A DNA stretch of 64,000 bases from Gp6-AA40 sp035711805 (lineage in GTDB: Bacteria > Acidobacteriota > Vicinamibacteria > Vicinamibacterales > UBA2999): contig DASTBV010000065.1 of the NCBI GenBank assembly GCA_035711805.1, positions 9,585 through 73,584 of the forward strand, in the 5' to 3' direction. Under the pieces are notes generated by a model. That model was not told the origin of the DNA, searched no databases, and was given only the letters and a program-made list of their open reading frames with translations. Each line of letters begins with the position of its first letter. Within the stretch, counting starts at the first letter, position 1. This document shows positions 37,951 through 47,038 of the stretch, piece after piece. The translations under genes and the position numbers were made by a program.

Positions 37951-38771
37951 GCCGCCCCGACCCGGTCTTTCTCGCCACCGCAGCTGAAATCGTCCTCCGC
38001 GCCGGCCACATCCAGATGGCGCGCCGCAAGTCCGGATTCCGTGTCGACAAGAAGGGCACGATCGACCTCGTCACCGAGGTCGATCTGGAATGCGAGCGGA
38101 TGTGCCGCGCGGTGATCGCCGAGCGCTTTCCGGATCACGACGTGCTGGCCGAGGAGCTGAGCAGCGGTCCAGCCGAGCGTTCGTCGTCGACGCATCGATG
38201 GGTCTTCGATCCGCTGGACGGGACGACGAACTACGCGCACGGCCTGCCGATCTTCTGTGCGTCGCTGGCGCTCGAAATCAACGGACGTCCGGAAGCGGCC
38301 GCGATTTACGACCCGACGCGAGGCGAGCTGTTTACGGCGGAGCGCGGCGAAGGCGCGTATGTGAGCGGCGTGCGGCTTCACGTGTCGAATACCGGCCGGC
38401 TGATCGATTCGCTCCTCGTCACCGGTTTTCCGTACGACGTGCACACGCAGCGCGACGACCTCGTGGGCCTTTTCGGCGCGTTCCTGGGCCAGGCACGGGC
38501 GGTGCGGCGCCTCGGTTCTGCCGCAATCGATCTCTGCTATGTCGCGGCCGGGCGGTTCGACGGCTTCTGGGAACAGCACCTCAAGCCGTGGGACGTCGCG
38601 GCGGGGGCATTGATCGTTTCGGAAGCGGGTGGAGTCGTGACCGGGATGGACGGGTCGCCGTTCGACTCGGTCGCCGCGCATCTGGTCGCGTCGAACGGAC
38701 ACGTCCACGGCGAGGTGCTCGATGTCATCCGGGTGTTCCGTGGCGAACGCTCTCTGCAGCGGACGGACTGA
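37947..38771 (+). CDS. inositol monophosphatase family protein
   Basis: This is a 274-residue protein from GTG 37947, coupled to the preceding gene (GTGA). Metal-binding motifs are EVDLECE, LAEEL, WVFDPLDGTTNYAHGLP and WDVAAGALIVSEAGG, the full signature of the Mg-dependent phosphatase family. It may act on inositol phosphates, or like SuhB on RNA polymerase assembly. The substrate is not set by sequence. Confidence 0.92.
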   Translation: MSRPDPVFLATAAEIVLRAGHIQMARRKSGFRVDKKGTIDLVTEVDLECERMCRAVIAERFPDHDVLAEELSSGPAERSSSTHRWVFDPLDGTTNYAHGLPIFCASLALEINGRPEAAAIYDPTRGELFTAERGEGAYVSGVRLHVSNTGRLIDSLLVTGFPYDVHTQRDDLVGLFGAFLGQARAVRRLGSAAIDLCYVAAGRFDGFWEQHLKPWDVAAGALIVSEAGGVVTGMDGSPFDSVAAHLVASNGHVHGEVLDVIRVFRGERSLQRTD

Positions 38772-38853
38772 CCTCTGACGACGGCAAATCTTCCCTGAAA
38801 TCGCCCTTTCTCTCAGCTGAGCGGTTGGCATCGCCGGTGCAAGAGCCCGCCGC

Positions 38854-39555
38854 ATGCACAAGCGACTCTTACCTGTGCTGCTGTCTGTCTGCGCGATCGT
38901 GGCTGTCGCGCCGGCAACCGCATCCGCACAGCAGACGATCAACTTCTCCCTGGGTGTGTTCACGCCACGCGGCGAGGATGCACGCGTCGCCGGCGACGTG
39001 CTCAACGCCAACCGCAATTTTCTCTTCTTCGAGATCGACGACTTCACCAGCGCATCGATCGGCGCGGAATGGCTGGTGCCGCTCGGTGAGTATTTCGAAG
39101 CCGGAGCAGGCATCGGGTTCTCCCGCCGGACGGTGGACAGCGTGTACACGGATTTCACGGAGGACAACGGCGCGGAAGTCGCGCAGGAACTGAGGCTGCG
39201 GCAGGTGCCGTTTTCCTTTACCGTACGCGCGCTTCCGCTGGGGCAGCGAAACGCGCTGCAGCCGTACGTCGGCGCGGGACTCGGCGTGATCAACTGGCGC
39301 TATTCCGAGTCCGGAGACTTCATCGACTTCAACAACAACCTGGAAATCTTCCGCGGGTCCTTCGTCGGCAGCGGCACGGCGACCGGGCCGATCGTCCTCG
39401 CCGGGCTCCGATTCGGCGGCGAGACGTTGAGCGTCGGCGGAGAGATCCGGTACCACGCCGCCGAAGGGGATCTCAACAGCGATTTCGCCGGCGACAAGAT
39501 CGATCTCGGCGGCTGGACGTACAACTTCACTATCGGGGTGCGATTCGGACGATGA
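38854..39555 (+). CDS. outer-membrane beta-barrel protein
   Basis: This is a 233-residue protein with a signal peptide ending SAQQ. Alternating hydrophobic strands follow (QPYVGAGLGVINWRY, LAGLRFGGETLSVGGEIRYH), and the protein ends in FTIGVRFGR. The layout fits a small OmpW/OprF-like barrel. The role is unknown. A heptamer array follows its stop by about six bases. Confidence 0.8.
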   Translation: MHKRLLPVLLSVCAIVAVAPATASAQQTINFSLGVFTPRGEDARVAGDVLNANRNFLFFEIDDFTSASIGAEWLVPLGEYFEAGAGIGFSRRTVDSVYTDFTEDNGAEVAQELRLRQVPFSFTVRALPLGQRNALQPYVGAGLGVINWRYSESGDFIDFNNNLEIFRGSFVGSGTATGPIVLAGLRFGGETLSVGGEIRYHAAEGDLNSDFAGDKIDLGGWTYNFTIGVRFGR

Positions 39556-39560
39556 CAGGG

Positions 39561-39640
39561 GAATGCAGAATTCTGAATTCAGAAATCAGGCGGTTTCTGC
39601 ATTCTGCATTCTGCATTCTGAATTCTGAATTCTGAATTAC
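39561..39640. repeat. ATTCTGC / ATTCTGA heptamer array
   Basis: Units ATTCTGC (three times) and ATTCTGA (three times) follow an inverted arm (ATGCAGAATTCTGAATTCAG). The array fills the gap between convergent genes, and the stop codon of the gene at 39637 is inside its last unit. Its unit is the same as that of the array at 53657. Confidence 0.9.
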
Positions 39641-41118
39641 TGGAGCCTGTATAAAGCCACTCCCCCGCCCGCGCACACACGCGTCATCGCCGCGGCAAAC
39701 GAGACATCCTCGCGCATCCGGCGCGCGAGGATGTCACCGCCTTCCGACTGTTCTTCGGCGATCAGCCAGCCCGCATGCGCGGCGGGCCGGGTCGAAAGCG
39801 CCAGTTCCCAGATCGCGCCGTTTCCCTCGTGGACGAAATCCGCGATAGCGAACCCGTCTCGCGACAGCTCCTGCAGGTAGTGCGCGAGCGAGCCCATGCT
39901 CGCCAGAATCTTCTCGCCACCGTAACCACCGCGCAGGCAGTCGGTCACGCCGCGCCGCTCGATCGTCCGCGGTACGTCCCACTGCGCCTCTTCGAGCATC
40001 GGCGCCTGCAGGCCCAACGGCGGCGACTCGACCACCGACGCAGTCAGCAGCGCTGCGGCGAGGGCAACCGCCACGCCGTGCCGGCGGAACTGCGCAACGG
40101 CAAGACCGCCACCCAGCGCACAGGCGGCCGACAGGACGACCATGTAGCGGATTCGAAACGGGTGTCCTTCGACGAACGCGTAAAACGGTAGAACGGCGGC
40201 GGCCGCGAGCGCGAGCGGAATGAGCGCGCGAGTCGCGGCTGGGCGCGACGCGGATCGGACAATCAGCCAGAAGGCTGTGCCTATCGCGACGATCTCCAGC
40301 ACGTAGCCGCTCAGGCGGTGTGTTCCCCACCACACGGCAATGAACGATTTGAGGGGAAGTCCGTGGTAGGTCGGGTCCACTTCGTAGAAGCCGCCCGCCA
40401 CGAGCCACCGGCCGGTCGTGATCCGGCTGTTGAGAGAAAACAGCAGGATTGCCAGCGCCGGCCAGACGGCAAGGCGGGCGATCAGCCGGGCGGTTCGACC
40501 GGGTCTGACGCCGCCTCGGATTAGCGAGAGTCCGGCCAATGCCAGCGCAGCGGACAGGATCAGCCACGCTTCGTACCGCGTCCACGCGGCAGCGAACAGC
40601 GTCGCGGCGAGTCTCGCTGGTACATGGAGTCCGGCTTCCTTGTCCGCCGTCACCCACTCATAGATCCACAGCAGCGCGAGAAACACCAACCCGAGCGTCA
40701 GCGACTCCGTCATCGGTGTGCTCTGCAGATACAGCAGGTTCGGGTTGACGACCAGAAGCGCTGCCGCGGTGACTGCGCCTGGCGCCGAACCGGTCATCGT
40801 CAGCACCAGGCGGGCCGCAGCCCAGACCATCAGCGTGAAGGACGCGATCGACACGAGCGACGCGAACGCGCCGGTGCGATAGAGGACGTCGATCTGCGCC
40901 GGAAGAATCTGAATCAGGTGGGGCAGTGGCAGCCAGACGGCGCCGATCTGCTGCCAGCCAGGTGTGATGCTGTCGATGACACGCCGGGCCACGACCAGAT
41001 GCGCCTTGGCATCGTAGTGGCTGAGCACGAGGTCCAGTTCGAGAAAGCGGATCCATGCGGCGGCGCCGCACAGGAAGGCGACCGCGGCGAGGATGCGTGG
41101 AAGGCGCGGGATGATCAC
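39637..41118 (-). CDS. GT-C type membrane glycosyltransferase (ArnT/PMT-like)
   Basis: This is a 493-residue protein with about ten membrane helices. The first loop carries LSHYDAKAHLVVARRV, with the acidic residue expected for polyprenyl-phosphate-sugar-dependent GT-C enzymes. The C-terminal 130 residues lie outside the membrane. It probably moves a sugar from a lipid carrier to an unknown acceptor outside the cytoplasm. GTG 41118 is chosen as start; upstream codons are antisense to the VTT gene. A DPM-like GT2 that could make the donor is nearby at 41735. Confidence 0.75.
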   Translation of the reverse strand: MIIPRLPRILAAVAFLCGAAAWIRFLELDLVLSHYDAKAHLVVARRVIDSITPGWQQIGAVWLPLPHLIQILPAQIDVLYRTGAFASLVSIASFTLMVWAAARLVLTMTGSAPGAVTAAALLVVNPNLLYLQSTPMTESLTLGLVFLALLWIYEWVTADKEAGLHVPARLAATLFAAAWTRYEAWLILSAALALAGLSLIRGGVRPGRTARLIARLAVWPALAILLFSLNSRITTGRWLVAGGFYEVDPTYHGLPLKSFIAVWWGTHRLSGYVLEIVAIGTAFWLIVRSASRPAATRALIPLALAAAAVLPFYAFVEGHPFRIRYMVVLSAACALGGGLAVAQFRRHGVAVALAAALLTASVVESPPLGLQAPMLEEAQWDVPRTIERRGVTDCLRGGYGGEKILASMGSLAHYLQELSRDGFAIADFVHEGNGAIWELALSTRPAAHAGWLIAEEQSEGGDILARRMREDVSFAAAMTRVCAGGGVALYRLQ

Positions 41119-41148
41119 GAGGCGCTGCTCAGCATATTCTGTGTAGGC

Positions 41149-41748
41149 GTGCGGTCGTTCATCGGTTGGCTCCATACCCTGGCGCTCGGTCTCGGCGGTC
41201 CCGGTCTCTTCGCGGTGGCGTTCCTCGATGCGTCGTTCCTGTCGCTGCCGCACATCAACGACCTGCTTGTGGTCGTCATGGTTACCGAACACAAGAACCG
41301 GATGCTCTATTACGCCGCCATGGCCACGTTCGGCTCGGTGACCGGCTGTTACGTCCTGTATTACCTGGCGGAAAAAGGCGGCGAGGCGTTCCTGCACAAG
41401 CGCCTGAAAGCGGTTGCCGTCGAGCGGGCGCTCGCGGCCTACAAGCGCAACGGGCTGATGGCGCTGATGATCCCGGCGTTGTTGCCGCCGCCGGCGCCGT
41501 TCAAGCTGTTCGTGCTCGCCGCCGGCGTGGCGCGCGTGCGGCCGATGCAGTTCATCGTCGCGCTGACGCTGGCACGCGGCGCCCGCTACGTCGCGCTTGG
41601 CATCCTCGCTGTTTACTATGGCGATCAGGCGCTGGAGTTGATGAGGACCCATGGGCGCGTGGTCGCGCTCGTCGTCGTCGGACTCCTCGTGGCAGCCGCC
41701 GTTGCCGTGTGGGTGATGCGCAGGAAAGCAGGGCGTGAGCGAACCTGA
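41149..41748 (+). CDS. VTT/DedA-like membrane protein
   Basis: This is a 199-residue protein with several helices. FLDASFLSLPHINDLLVVVM, FGSVTGCYVLYYLAEKGG and ALLPPPAPFKLFVLAAG match the VTT (SNARE-associated Golgi) domain of DedA/YqaA proteins, which act in lipid or undecaprenyl phosphate movement. The start is probably GTG 41149, 30 bases from the divergent glycosyltransferase start; no good ribosome-binding site is seen. It overlaps the GT2 gene by 14 bases. Confidence 0.8.
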   Translation: MRSFIGWLHTLALGLGGPGLFAVAFLDASFLSLPHINDLLVVVMVTEHKNRMLYYAAMATFGSVTGCYVLYYLAEKGGEAFLHKRLKAVAVERALAAYKRNGLMALMIPALLPPPAPFKLFVLAAGVARVRPMQFIVALTLARGARYVALGILAVYYGDQALELMRTHGRVVALVVVGLLVAAAVAVWVMRRKAGRERT

Positions 41749-42520
41749 ATTGTCCGTCGTGATTCCGCTGCGGGACGAGGAAGCGAACGTCGTCCCCCTG
41801 CACGCGGAGCTCAGCAGCGTCCTGCAATCGATGCGGCGGCCCTATGAAGCGATCCTGGTCGAGGACGGCAGCTCGGATCAGACGTTTGCGCGGCTGTGTG
41901 AGATCCAGGCGCAGGACCCTCGCGTCCGCGTCATCCGGTTCACGAAGAACTTCGGCCAGACAGCGGCGTTTGCCGCCGGATTCGCCGCCGCCCGGGGGCG
42001 GCTCGTCATCACCGCGGACGGCGATCTGCAGAACGACCTCTCGGACATACCGAAGCTGGTCGAGCTTGCGGCATCGCACGACATCGTCTGCGGCTGGCGG
42101 AAGCGGCGCAAGGATACGTTCCTGACGCGGCAGCTGCCGTCGATGGTGGCCAACTGGCTGCTCGGCCTCGTGTCCGGCGTGCGTCTGCACGACAACGGCT
42201 GCTCGCTGAAGGTCTTTCGTGCCGAGGTGGTCAAGCCGCTGAAGCTTCGGCCCGGCATGCATCGCTACCTGCCCGCGATTGCCAGTCAGCTCGGCGACCG
42301 CGTCGCCGAGCTGCCGGTCAACCATCGGCCGCGGCGGTTTGGCCGGTCGAAGTACGGTCTCTCCCGAACCTTCACGGTCGCCAACGACCTGCTGCGTCTC
42401 CGCAGCGTCATGCGCTCGGCGATCGATCCCGCTGCGCCCGGTCAGCCGATCTACGAAATCGCCGAGTTGCGGGAGTCGTCTCGGACCGGAACGGACGGTT
42501 CGGGCCAGCTGTTACACTAG
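41735..42520 (+). CDS. glycosyltransferase family 2 (dolichol-phosphate-mannose-synthase-like)
   Basis: This is a 261-residue GT-A enzyme. SVVIPLRDEEANV begins the fold, VEDGSSDQT is the nucleotide-binding site, TADGDLQNDLSDI holds the metal-binding DxD-type site, and NGCSLKVFRAEV follows. There are no C-terminal membrane helices. It is of the type that makes polyprenyl-phosphate sugars, which would suit the GT-C enzyme at 39637. The GTG start overlaps the VTT gene. Confidence 0.9.
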   Translation: MSEPELSVVIPLRDEEANVVPLHAELSSVLQSMRRPYEAILVEDGSSDQTFARLCEIQAQDPRVRVIRFTKNFGQTAAFAAGFAAARGRLVITADGDLQNDLSDIPKLVELAASHDIVCGWRKRRKDTFLTRQLPSMVANWLLGLVSGVRLHDNGCSLKVFRAEVVKPLKLRPGMHRYLPAIASQLGDRVAELPVNHRPRRFGRSKYGLSRTFTVANDLLRLRSVMRSAIDPAAPGQPIYEIAELRESSRTGTDGSGQLLH

Positions 42521-42526
42521 GCGACG

Positions 42527-42550
42527 GTCCGCCTGAAGGCGGACACTACA
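42527..42550 (+). repeat. dispersed GTCCGCC palindrome, copy 6
   Basis: GTCCGCC-tgaa-GGCGGAC is followed by ACTACA. It ends six bases before the ttcA start codon, in the place where a ribosome-binding site is expected. Confidence 0.8.
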
Positions 42551-42556
42551 GGGCCA

Positions 42557-43384
42557 ATGGCGTACCGCAGTCCCCTCGAAGCGCGAATATCGAAGCGCAC
42601 GACCAAAGCGATCACCGACTTCAACCTGATTGAAGACGGCGACCGGATCATGGTCGGCCTGTCCGGCGGCAAGGACAGCTGGGCGCTGATGCAGGTGCTC
42701 GACAACCTGCGGCAGCGGGCGCCGATCCGGTTTTCCCTCATCGCCGTGAACGTCGATTCCGGCTACAAGGACTTCAAGCACGGCGTCATCGCCAGGACCT
42801 GTGAGGAGCGCGGCTGGGAGTACCGGATCGAGCACACGTCGATCGGCGACGTGATGGACGACATCCTCGACTCGAATGCGACGCCCTGCTCGCTGTGCGC
42901 GCGGCTGCGCCGCGGCGTGCTGTACCGCATTGCGTCGGAGGTCGGCGCCACGAAGATCGCCCTCGGCCACCACATGGACGACTTCATCGAGACGCTCCTG
43001 CTGAACCTGTTCTTCGCCGGTGCGCTCAAGGCGATGCCCGCCCGCCTGGTGTCCGACAACGGCGAGCACGTCGTCATCCGGCCGCTCGCGTATGTGGGCG
43101 AGGATGAAGCGCGGCTGTACACGAAGGAAGTCGGCCTGCCGATCATCGGCTGCTGCTGCCCGGCATGTGGCGATCTGAGCCTGCAGCGGCAGCGGGTCAA
43201 GCGATTGATCATGGACCTCGAGGTCGAACATCCCGGCGTCAAGCAGTCGATGCTCAAGGCGCTCGGCAACGTCATGCCGCGGCACCTGCTCGACACCCGC
43301 CTCAACCCCAGCGGCGAGCTGCGCGACAGCGTAGCGCTGCGCCTGGATGACGAATCGTCGAAGCTAATCCAGATCCAGCATTAG
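42557..43384 (+). CDS. ttcA: tRNA 2-thiocytidine(32) synthetase TtcA
   Basis: This is a 275-residue PP-loop ATPase. It has the SGGKDSWAL loop near residue 36, the CSLC pair and the later CCCPAC cluster that bind an Fe-S centre. GHHMDDFIETLLLNLFF is typical of TtcA. It thiolates C32 of some tRNAs. The palindrome just upstream replaces a normal ribosome-binding site. It runs into dtd, which starts eight bases after its stop. Confidence 0.93.
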   Translation: MAYRSPLEARISKRTTKAITDFNLIEDGDRIMVGLSGGKDSWALMQVLDNLRQRAPIRFSLIAVNVDSGYKDFKHGVIARTCEERGWEYRIEHTSIGDVMDDILDSNATPCSLCARLRRGVLYRIASEVGATKIALGHHMDDFIETLLLNLFFAGALKAMPARLVSDNGEHVVIRPLAYVGEDEARLYTKEVGLPIIGCCCPACGDLSLQRQRVKRLIMDLEVEHPGVKQSMLKALGNVMPRHLLDTRLNPSGELRDSVALRLDDESSKLIQIQH

Positions 43385-43392
43385 CCACCGAG

Positions 43393-43842
43393 GTGCGCGC
43401 GCTTCTGCAGAGAGTCACCTCGGCGCGCGTTCTTGTGGGCCGGGCGATCACCGGCGAGATCGGCCGTGGGCTTCTCGTCTTCGTCGGGGTCGGCCGCGAC
43501 GACACGATCGACGATGTGAAGTACCTCGCCGCCAAGATCTGCGACCTCCGTGTCTTCGAGAGTGATGCCGGCAAGCCGATGGATCGGTCTGTCCTCGATG
43601 TCGGCGGCAGCCTCTTGGTCGTGTCGCAGTTCACGTTGTATGGCGACGTGCGGAAAGGCCGCCGCCCATCCTTCGATGGCGCGGCGCCGCCCGATGATGC
43701 GCGCCGGCTGTATGAGGAGTTCGTGAGAGAATTGCGCGCGACGCGCCTGCCGGTGGCCACCGGCGAATTTCAGGCGATGATGCAGGTCGAGTTGGTGAAC
43801 GACGGACCGGTCACCCTCCTCATCGACAGCAGGAAACAGTGA
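43393..43842 (+). CDS. dtd: D-aminoacyl-tRNA deacylase
   Basis: This 149-residue enzyme starts at GTG 43393. It has RALLQRVTSARV at the start, the VSQFTLYGD motif near residue 77, and NDGPVTLLID with the Gly-cisPro pair. It removes D-amino acids, and glycine from mischarged tRNA. Length and motifs match the family. Confidence 0.95.
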   Translation: MRALLQRVTSARVLVGRAITGEIGRGLLVFVGVGRDDTIDDVKYLAAKICDLRVFESDAGKPMDRSVLDVGGSLLVVSQFTLYGDVRKGRRPSFDGAAPPDDARRLYEEFVRELRATRLPVATGEFQAMMQVELVNDGPVTLLIDSRKQ

Positions 43843-43855
43843 GGCGTCCGTATCG

Positions 43856-44695
43856 ATGACACGTCTGCTCTGTGCGGTTTTCATCCTGTTCGCGGCCAGC
43901 GGGGCTGGCGCGCAGCAGCGCCCGCTCACGACCGAGGATCCCGAGACGATCGGGGCCGGACGGCTGCTCGCCGAAGCGGGCTTCGATTATTCGCGCGATG
44001 TGGAATACCCGGCCTCCGGCCTCGAGGGAGAGCTGTTCCGGTTTCCGGTCATCGGCTTCAGCATCGGCGTCAGCTCGATCGCCGAGATTCAGATCGATGG
44101 CGGCTTCTATAACCGGTTGAGCATCTCGGATCGCCGCGATGCGCCGCTCGCGTCGATGGTCACCGCAACCGGCGACTCGACCTCCAGCGTGGAGGACATC
44201 GTTATCGGCACCAAGGTTCGTCTCGTACCTGAAGGTGCGGCGAACCCCGCAATCGGGTTTCGATTCGCGACGAAACTGCCGAACGCGTCGAATGAAAGCG
44301 GCATCGGCCTCGACACGACCGACTTCTTCGCGTCGCTGCTCGTCGGCAAGACCGTACGGTCGATCCGCATCGTGGGTAACGGCGGGCTGGGCATCCTCGG
44401 CGACCCGACGCGAGGGGATCGCCAGAACGATGTGGTGACCTACGGCGTCTCGCTCGCCCGCGCCATCACCGACGCCGCGGAGCTGGTCGGCGAGATCAAC
44501 GGGTGGCTCGACGTCCGCAACGGCGAACCGCCGCCTGGCACCGACTCGCGCGGCATTCTCAGAGTCGGCAGCCGCTATACCATCGGCGGCTGGCGCGGCG
44601 ACGTGTCGCTCTTGTTCGGGTTGACGTCCAACGATCCGGCCGTCGGCGTCGGCGCCGGTTTCACCTACGTCTTCAACGCGTTTTCGGTGCCTTGA
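43856..44695 (+). CDS. outer-membrane barrel protein, phenol MetA-pathway-like
   Basis: This is a 279-residue protein with a signal peptide ending GAGAQQ and mature start RPLTTEDPETIGAGRLLAEA. Many amphipathic strands follow, ending in FTYVFNAFSVP. It resembles outer-membrane proteins of the MetA-pathway-of-phenol-degradation type, which may be channels. Its stop overlaps the TTG start of the dapF-like gene (TTGA). Confidence 0.75.
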   Translation: MTRLLCAVFILFAASGAGAQQRPLTTEDPETIGAGRLLAEAGFDYSRDVEYPASGLEGELFRFPVIGFSIGVSSIAEIQIDGGFYNRLSISDRRDAPLASMVTATGDSTSSVEDIVIGTKVRLVPEGAANPAIGFRFATKLPNASNESGIGLDTTDFFASLLVGKTVRSIRIVGNGGLGILGDPTRGDRQNDVVTYGVSLARAITDAAELVGEINGWLDVRNGEPPPGTDSRGILRVGSRYTIGGWRGDVSLLFGLTSNDPAVGVGAGFTYVFNAFSVP

Positions 44696-45492
44696 ACATC
44701 GTCAAGGCGCACGCGTACGGAAACGACTTCCTGCTCGCACCTGCTGACGGCGCGCCGGGCGATCTGCCGGCGCTGGCCCGTGCCGCCTGTCATCGGCATA
44801 CAGGCATTGGCGCCGACGGCCTGATCCTCTACACGCTGCGTGAACGCGGTGCGACGATGAAGCTGCTGAACGCGGATGGCAGCTGGTCGGAGCTCTCCGG
44901 CAACGGCCTGCGCTGTCTCGCGGCGTTGGTGGCGCACGTGCAGAATCTGCGGCCCGGTGTGACGGTCAGCATCGACAGCGACGCCGGCCTGAAGACGCTC
45001 GACTTCCTCGCACAGGACGGCTGTCGTTACGAGTTCCGCGCGGCGATGGGCCACCCGGTGGACATCCGGCAGGTCACGATCGCGGCGGCCGGTGAAACGC
45101 TGACGGCGACAGTTCTTCGTACAGGCAACCCCCAATGCGTGGTCCTCGGACCGCTGCCTGCGCCGGAACGCTTCCACATGCTGGGCCCGGCGCTGTCCAC
45201 GCATTCGATGTTTGCGGAGGGCACCAACGTGGAATTCGCTCAGGTGGACGCTCCCGACCGGGTTCGGATCCTGATCTGGGAGCGCGGTGTCGGGCCGACC
45301 TCCTCGTCGGGAACCGGATCGACAGCCGCCGCCGTGGCTGCTGCCGCCCATGGCGGCGCCTCGCGTTCGATAGACGTGATGGCGCCCGGCGGGCTGCAGC
45401 ACGTGGACTGGCAGGAGTCCGGAGCGTATCTGACCGGTTGGGCAGATCTGGTCCTCGAGGGGCGATGGCTCGAGGACGGCCGGACGGGCTGA
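44692..45492 (+). CDS. dapF: DapF-family epimerase lacking the second catalytic Cys
   Basis: This is a 266-residue protein from TTG 44692, coupled to the upstream stop. HAYGNDFLL, GIGADGLI, SGNGLRCLAALV (Cys75, one catalytic base) and TGNPQCVVL are standard for diaminopimelate epimerase. The second site, normally A-C-G-T-G, reads SSSGTGSTAAA: Ser206 replaces the catalytic Cys. The enzyme may be weak or inactive in epimerisation, or use another residue or substrate. It overlaps the SLC13 transporter start by one base. Confidence 0.82.
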   Translation: MNIVKAHAYGNDFLLAPADGAPGDLPALARAACHRHTGIGADGLILYTLRERGATMKLLNADGSWSELSGNGLRCLAALVAHVQNLRPGVTVSIDSDAGLKTLDFLAQDGCRYEFRAAMGHPVDIRQVTIAAAGETLTATVLRTGNPQCVVLGPLPAPERFHMLGPALSTHSMFAEGTNVEFAQVDAPDRVRILIWERGVGPTSSSGTGSTAAAVAAAAHGGASRSIDVMAPGGLQHVDWQESGAYLTGWADLVLEGRWLEDGRTG

Positions 45493-47009
45493 TGCGGACG
45501 TTTCACAGCGCGATCCAGGCCGTCGAGACGTATTCGCCTGCGGAGGAGGCGTTCAACACCCGCCGCCGCACCATTGGCCTGTTCCTCGGTCCCATCGTCT
45601 GCATCGCGCTGCTGATCGCGCCGCTACCGCTTGCCGCGCCGGCGCATCGAGTGGCGGCCATCCTGGGGATGATGATCGTCTTCTGGGTCACCGAGGCGCT
45701 GCCGCTTGCTGTCACGGCGCTGCTCGGGCCGGTCCTCGCCGTCCTGTTTCGTGTCGTCCCGGTACGTGCGGCGTTTGCCGCATTCGCCGACCCGATCATC
45801 TTCGTCTTCATCGGCAGCTTCATTCTCGCCGAGGCGATGTTCGTGCACGGCGTCGATCGCCGCATTGCCTACACCGCGCTCTCGTGGCGGTTCGTCGGGA
45901 CGAGCGCCATGCGCATCCTGATCACCTTCGGGGCCGTCACGACCATTCTGTCGATGTGGATGAGCAATACCGCCACGACGGCGATGATGTTTCCGATCGG
46001 CCTGTCGATCGTGGCGCACCTCGCGCGCAGCGGCATGGAGGGCGCGCGCCAGTTCGCGCTCGTCATGATGCTGATCACCTCGTTCGGCGCATCCATCGGC
46101 GGCATGGCGACGCCGGTCGGGACGCCGCCGAACCTGATTGGCGTCGGGATGCTCGAAAAGCTTGCCGGCGTGGACATCACATTCTTCCAGTGGATGCTGC
46201 TCGGCGTGCCCGCGATGATGCTGATGTTCGGCTTGATTGTGCTCCAGTTCTACTTTGCCGGAGCGCGTCACGCGCGCGTGGACGCCACCAGCACCCAGAT
46301 CGTTCGCGACGAGCTCGAAAAGCTCGGGAGCGTCTCACGCGGTCAACGGAACGTCCTCGTCGCCTTTGGCATCACGGTGCTGCTGTGGGTGGCGCCAGGC
46401 GTGTTTGCCATTGCCGGCGTGGACGATACGGCATTTGCCCGCGGCTTCGCGCAGGCCGTGCCTGAAAGCGTGGCCGCCATGCTCGGCGCGCTGCTCCTGT
46501 TCGTGCTTCCAGTCAACTGGACCGGACGGAGCTTTACCCTCACGTGGGAGCAGGCGCTGAAGATCGACTGGGGTGTGATTCTGCTCTTCGGCGGCGGCCT
46601 GGCCATGGGCGAGCTGGCGTTCTCGACGGGTCTCGCCGAAGCGCTGGGGAAAGGCATCACGGCCTGGCTGCCGTCGCAGACCACCGTCGCGTTGACGATG
46701 TTGTTCACGGGCGCCGCGATCGTGCTGTCGGAAGCGACGTCCAACACCGCCGCGGCAAATATGATCGTGCCGATTGCGATTGCGGTCTCGCAGGCGGCGG
46801 GCGTGCCGCCGCTCCAGCCGGCGCTTGGTGCGACGCTGGGCGCGAGCATGGGGTTCATGATGCCGGTGTCGACGCCGCCGAACGCGATCGTCTACAGCTC
46901 CGGCTTCATTCCGATCACCTCGATGATGAAGTACGGCATCCTCCTCGACGTCGCCGGCTTCATCATCATCGTCGGACTGGTGCTCGGCCTCGGTCCGCTG
47001 GTCTTCTAG
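45492..47009 (+). CDS. SLC13/DASS family sodium-coupled anion transporter
   Basis: This 505-residue protein has about eleven membrane helices. Both SNT motifs are present (WMSNTATTAM near 160 and ATSNTAAANM near 420), each with a following proline-rich loop (VGTPPNLIG, VSTPPNAIV). The family carries dicarboxylates, citrate or sulfate with sodium. The ATG overlaps the dapF stop (TGATG). Transport of an amino-dicarboxylate linked to the DapF-like enzyme is possible but unproven. Confidence 0.9.
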   Translation: MRTFHSAIQAVETYSPAEEAFNTRRRTIGLFLGPIVCIALLIAPLPLAAPAHRVAAILGMMIVFWVTEALPLAVTALLGPVLAVLFRVVPVRAAFAAFADPIIFVFIGSFILAEAMFVHGVDRRIAYTALSWRFVGTSAMRILITFGAVTTILSMWMSNTATTAMMFPIGLSIVAHLARSGMEGARQFALVMMLITSFGASIGGMATPVGTPPNLIGVGMLEKLAGVDITFFQWMLLGVPAMMLMFGLIVLQFYFAGARHARVDATSTQIVRDELEKLGSVSRGQRNVLVAFGITVLLWVAPGVFAIAGVDDTAFARGFAQAVPESVAAMLGALLLFVLPVNWTGRSFTLTWEQALKIDWGVILLFGGGLAMGELAFSTGLAEALGKGITAWLPSQTTVALTMLFTGAAIVLSEATSNTAAANMIVPIAIAVSQAAGVPPLQPALGATLGASMGFMMPVSTPPNAIVYSSGFIPITSMMKYGILLDVAGFIIIVGLVLGLGPLVF

Positions 47010-47038
47010 CGCATCTTTCAGATCTGTCGCGCGAATGT

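Noticed and set aside
39561..39640. Possible CRISPR array (regular short repeats)
   Set aside because: Repeats are 7 bases long with no spacers and no cas genes. The same holds for the array at 53657.
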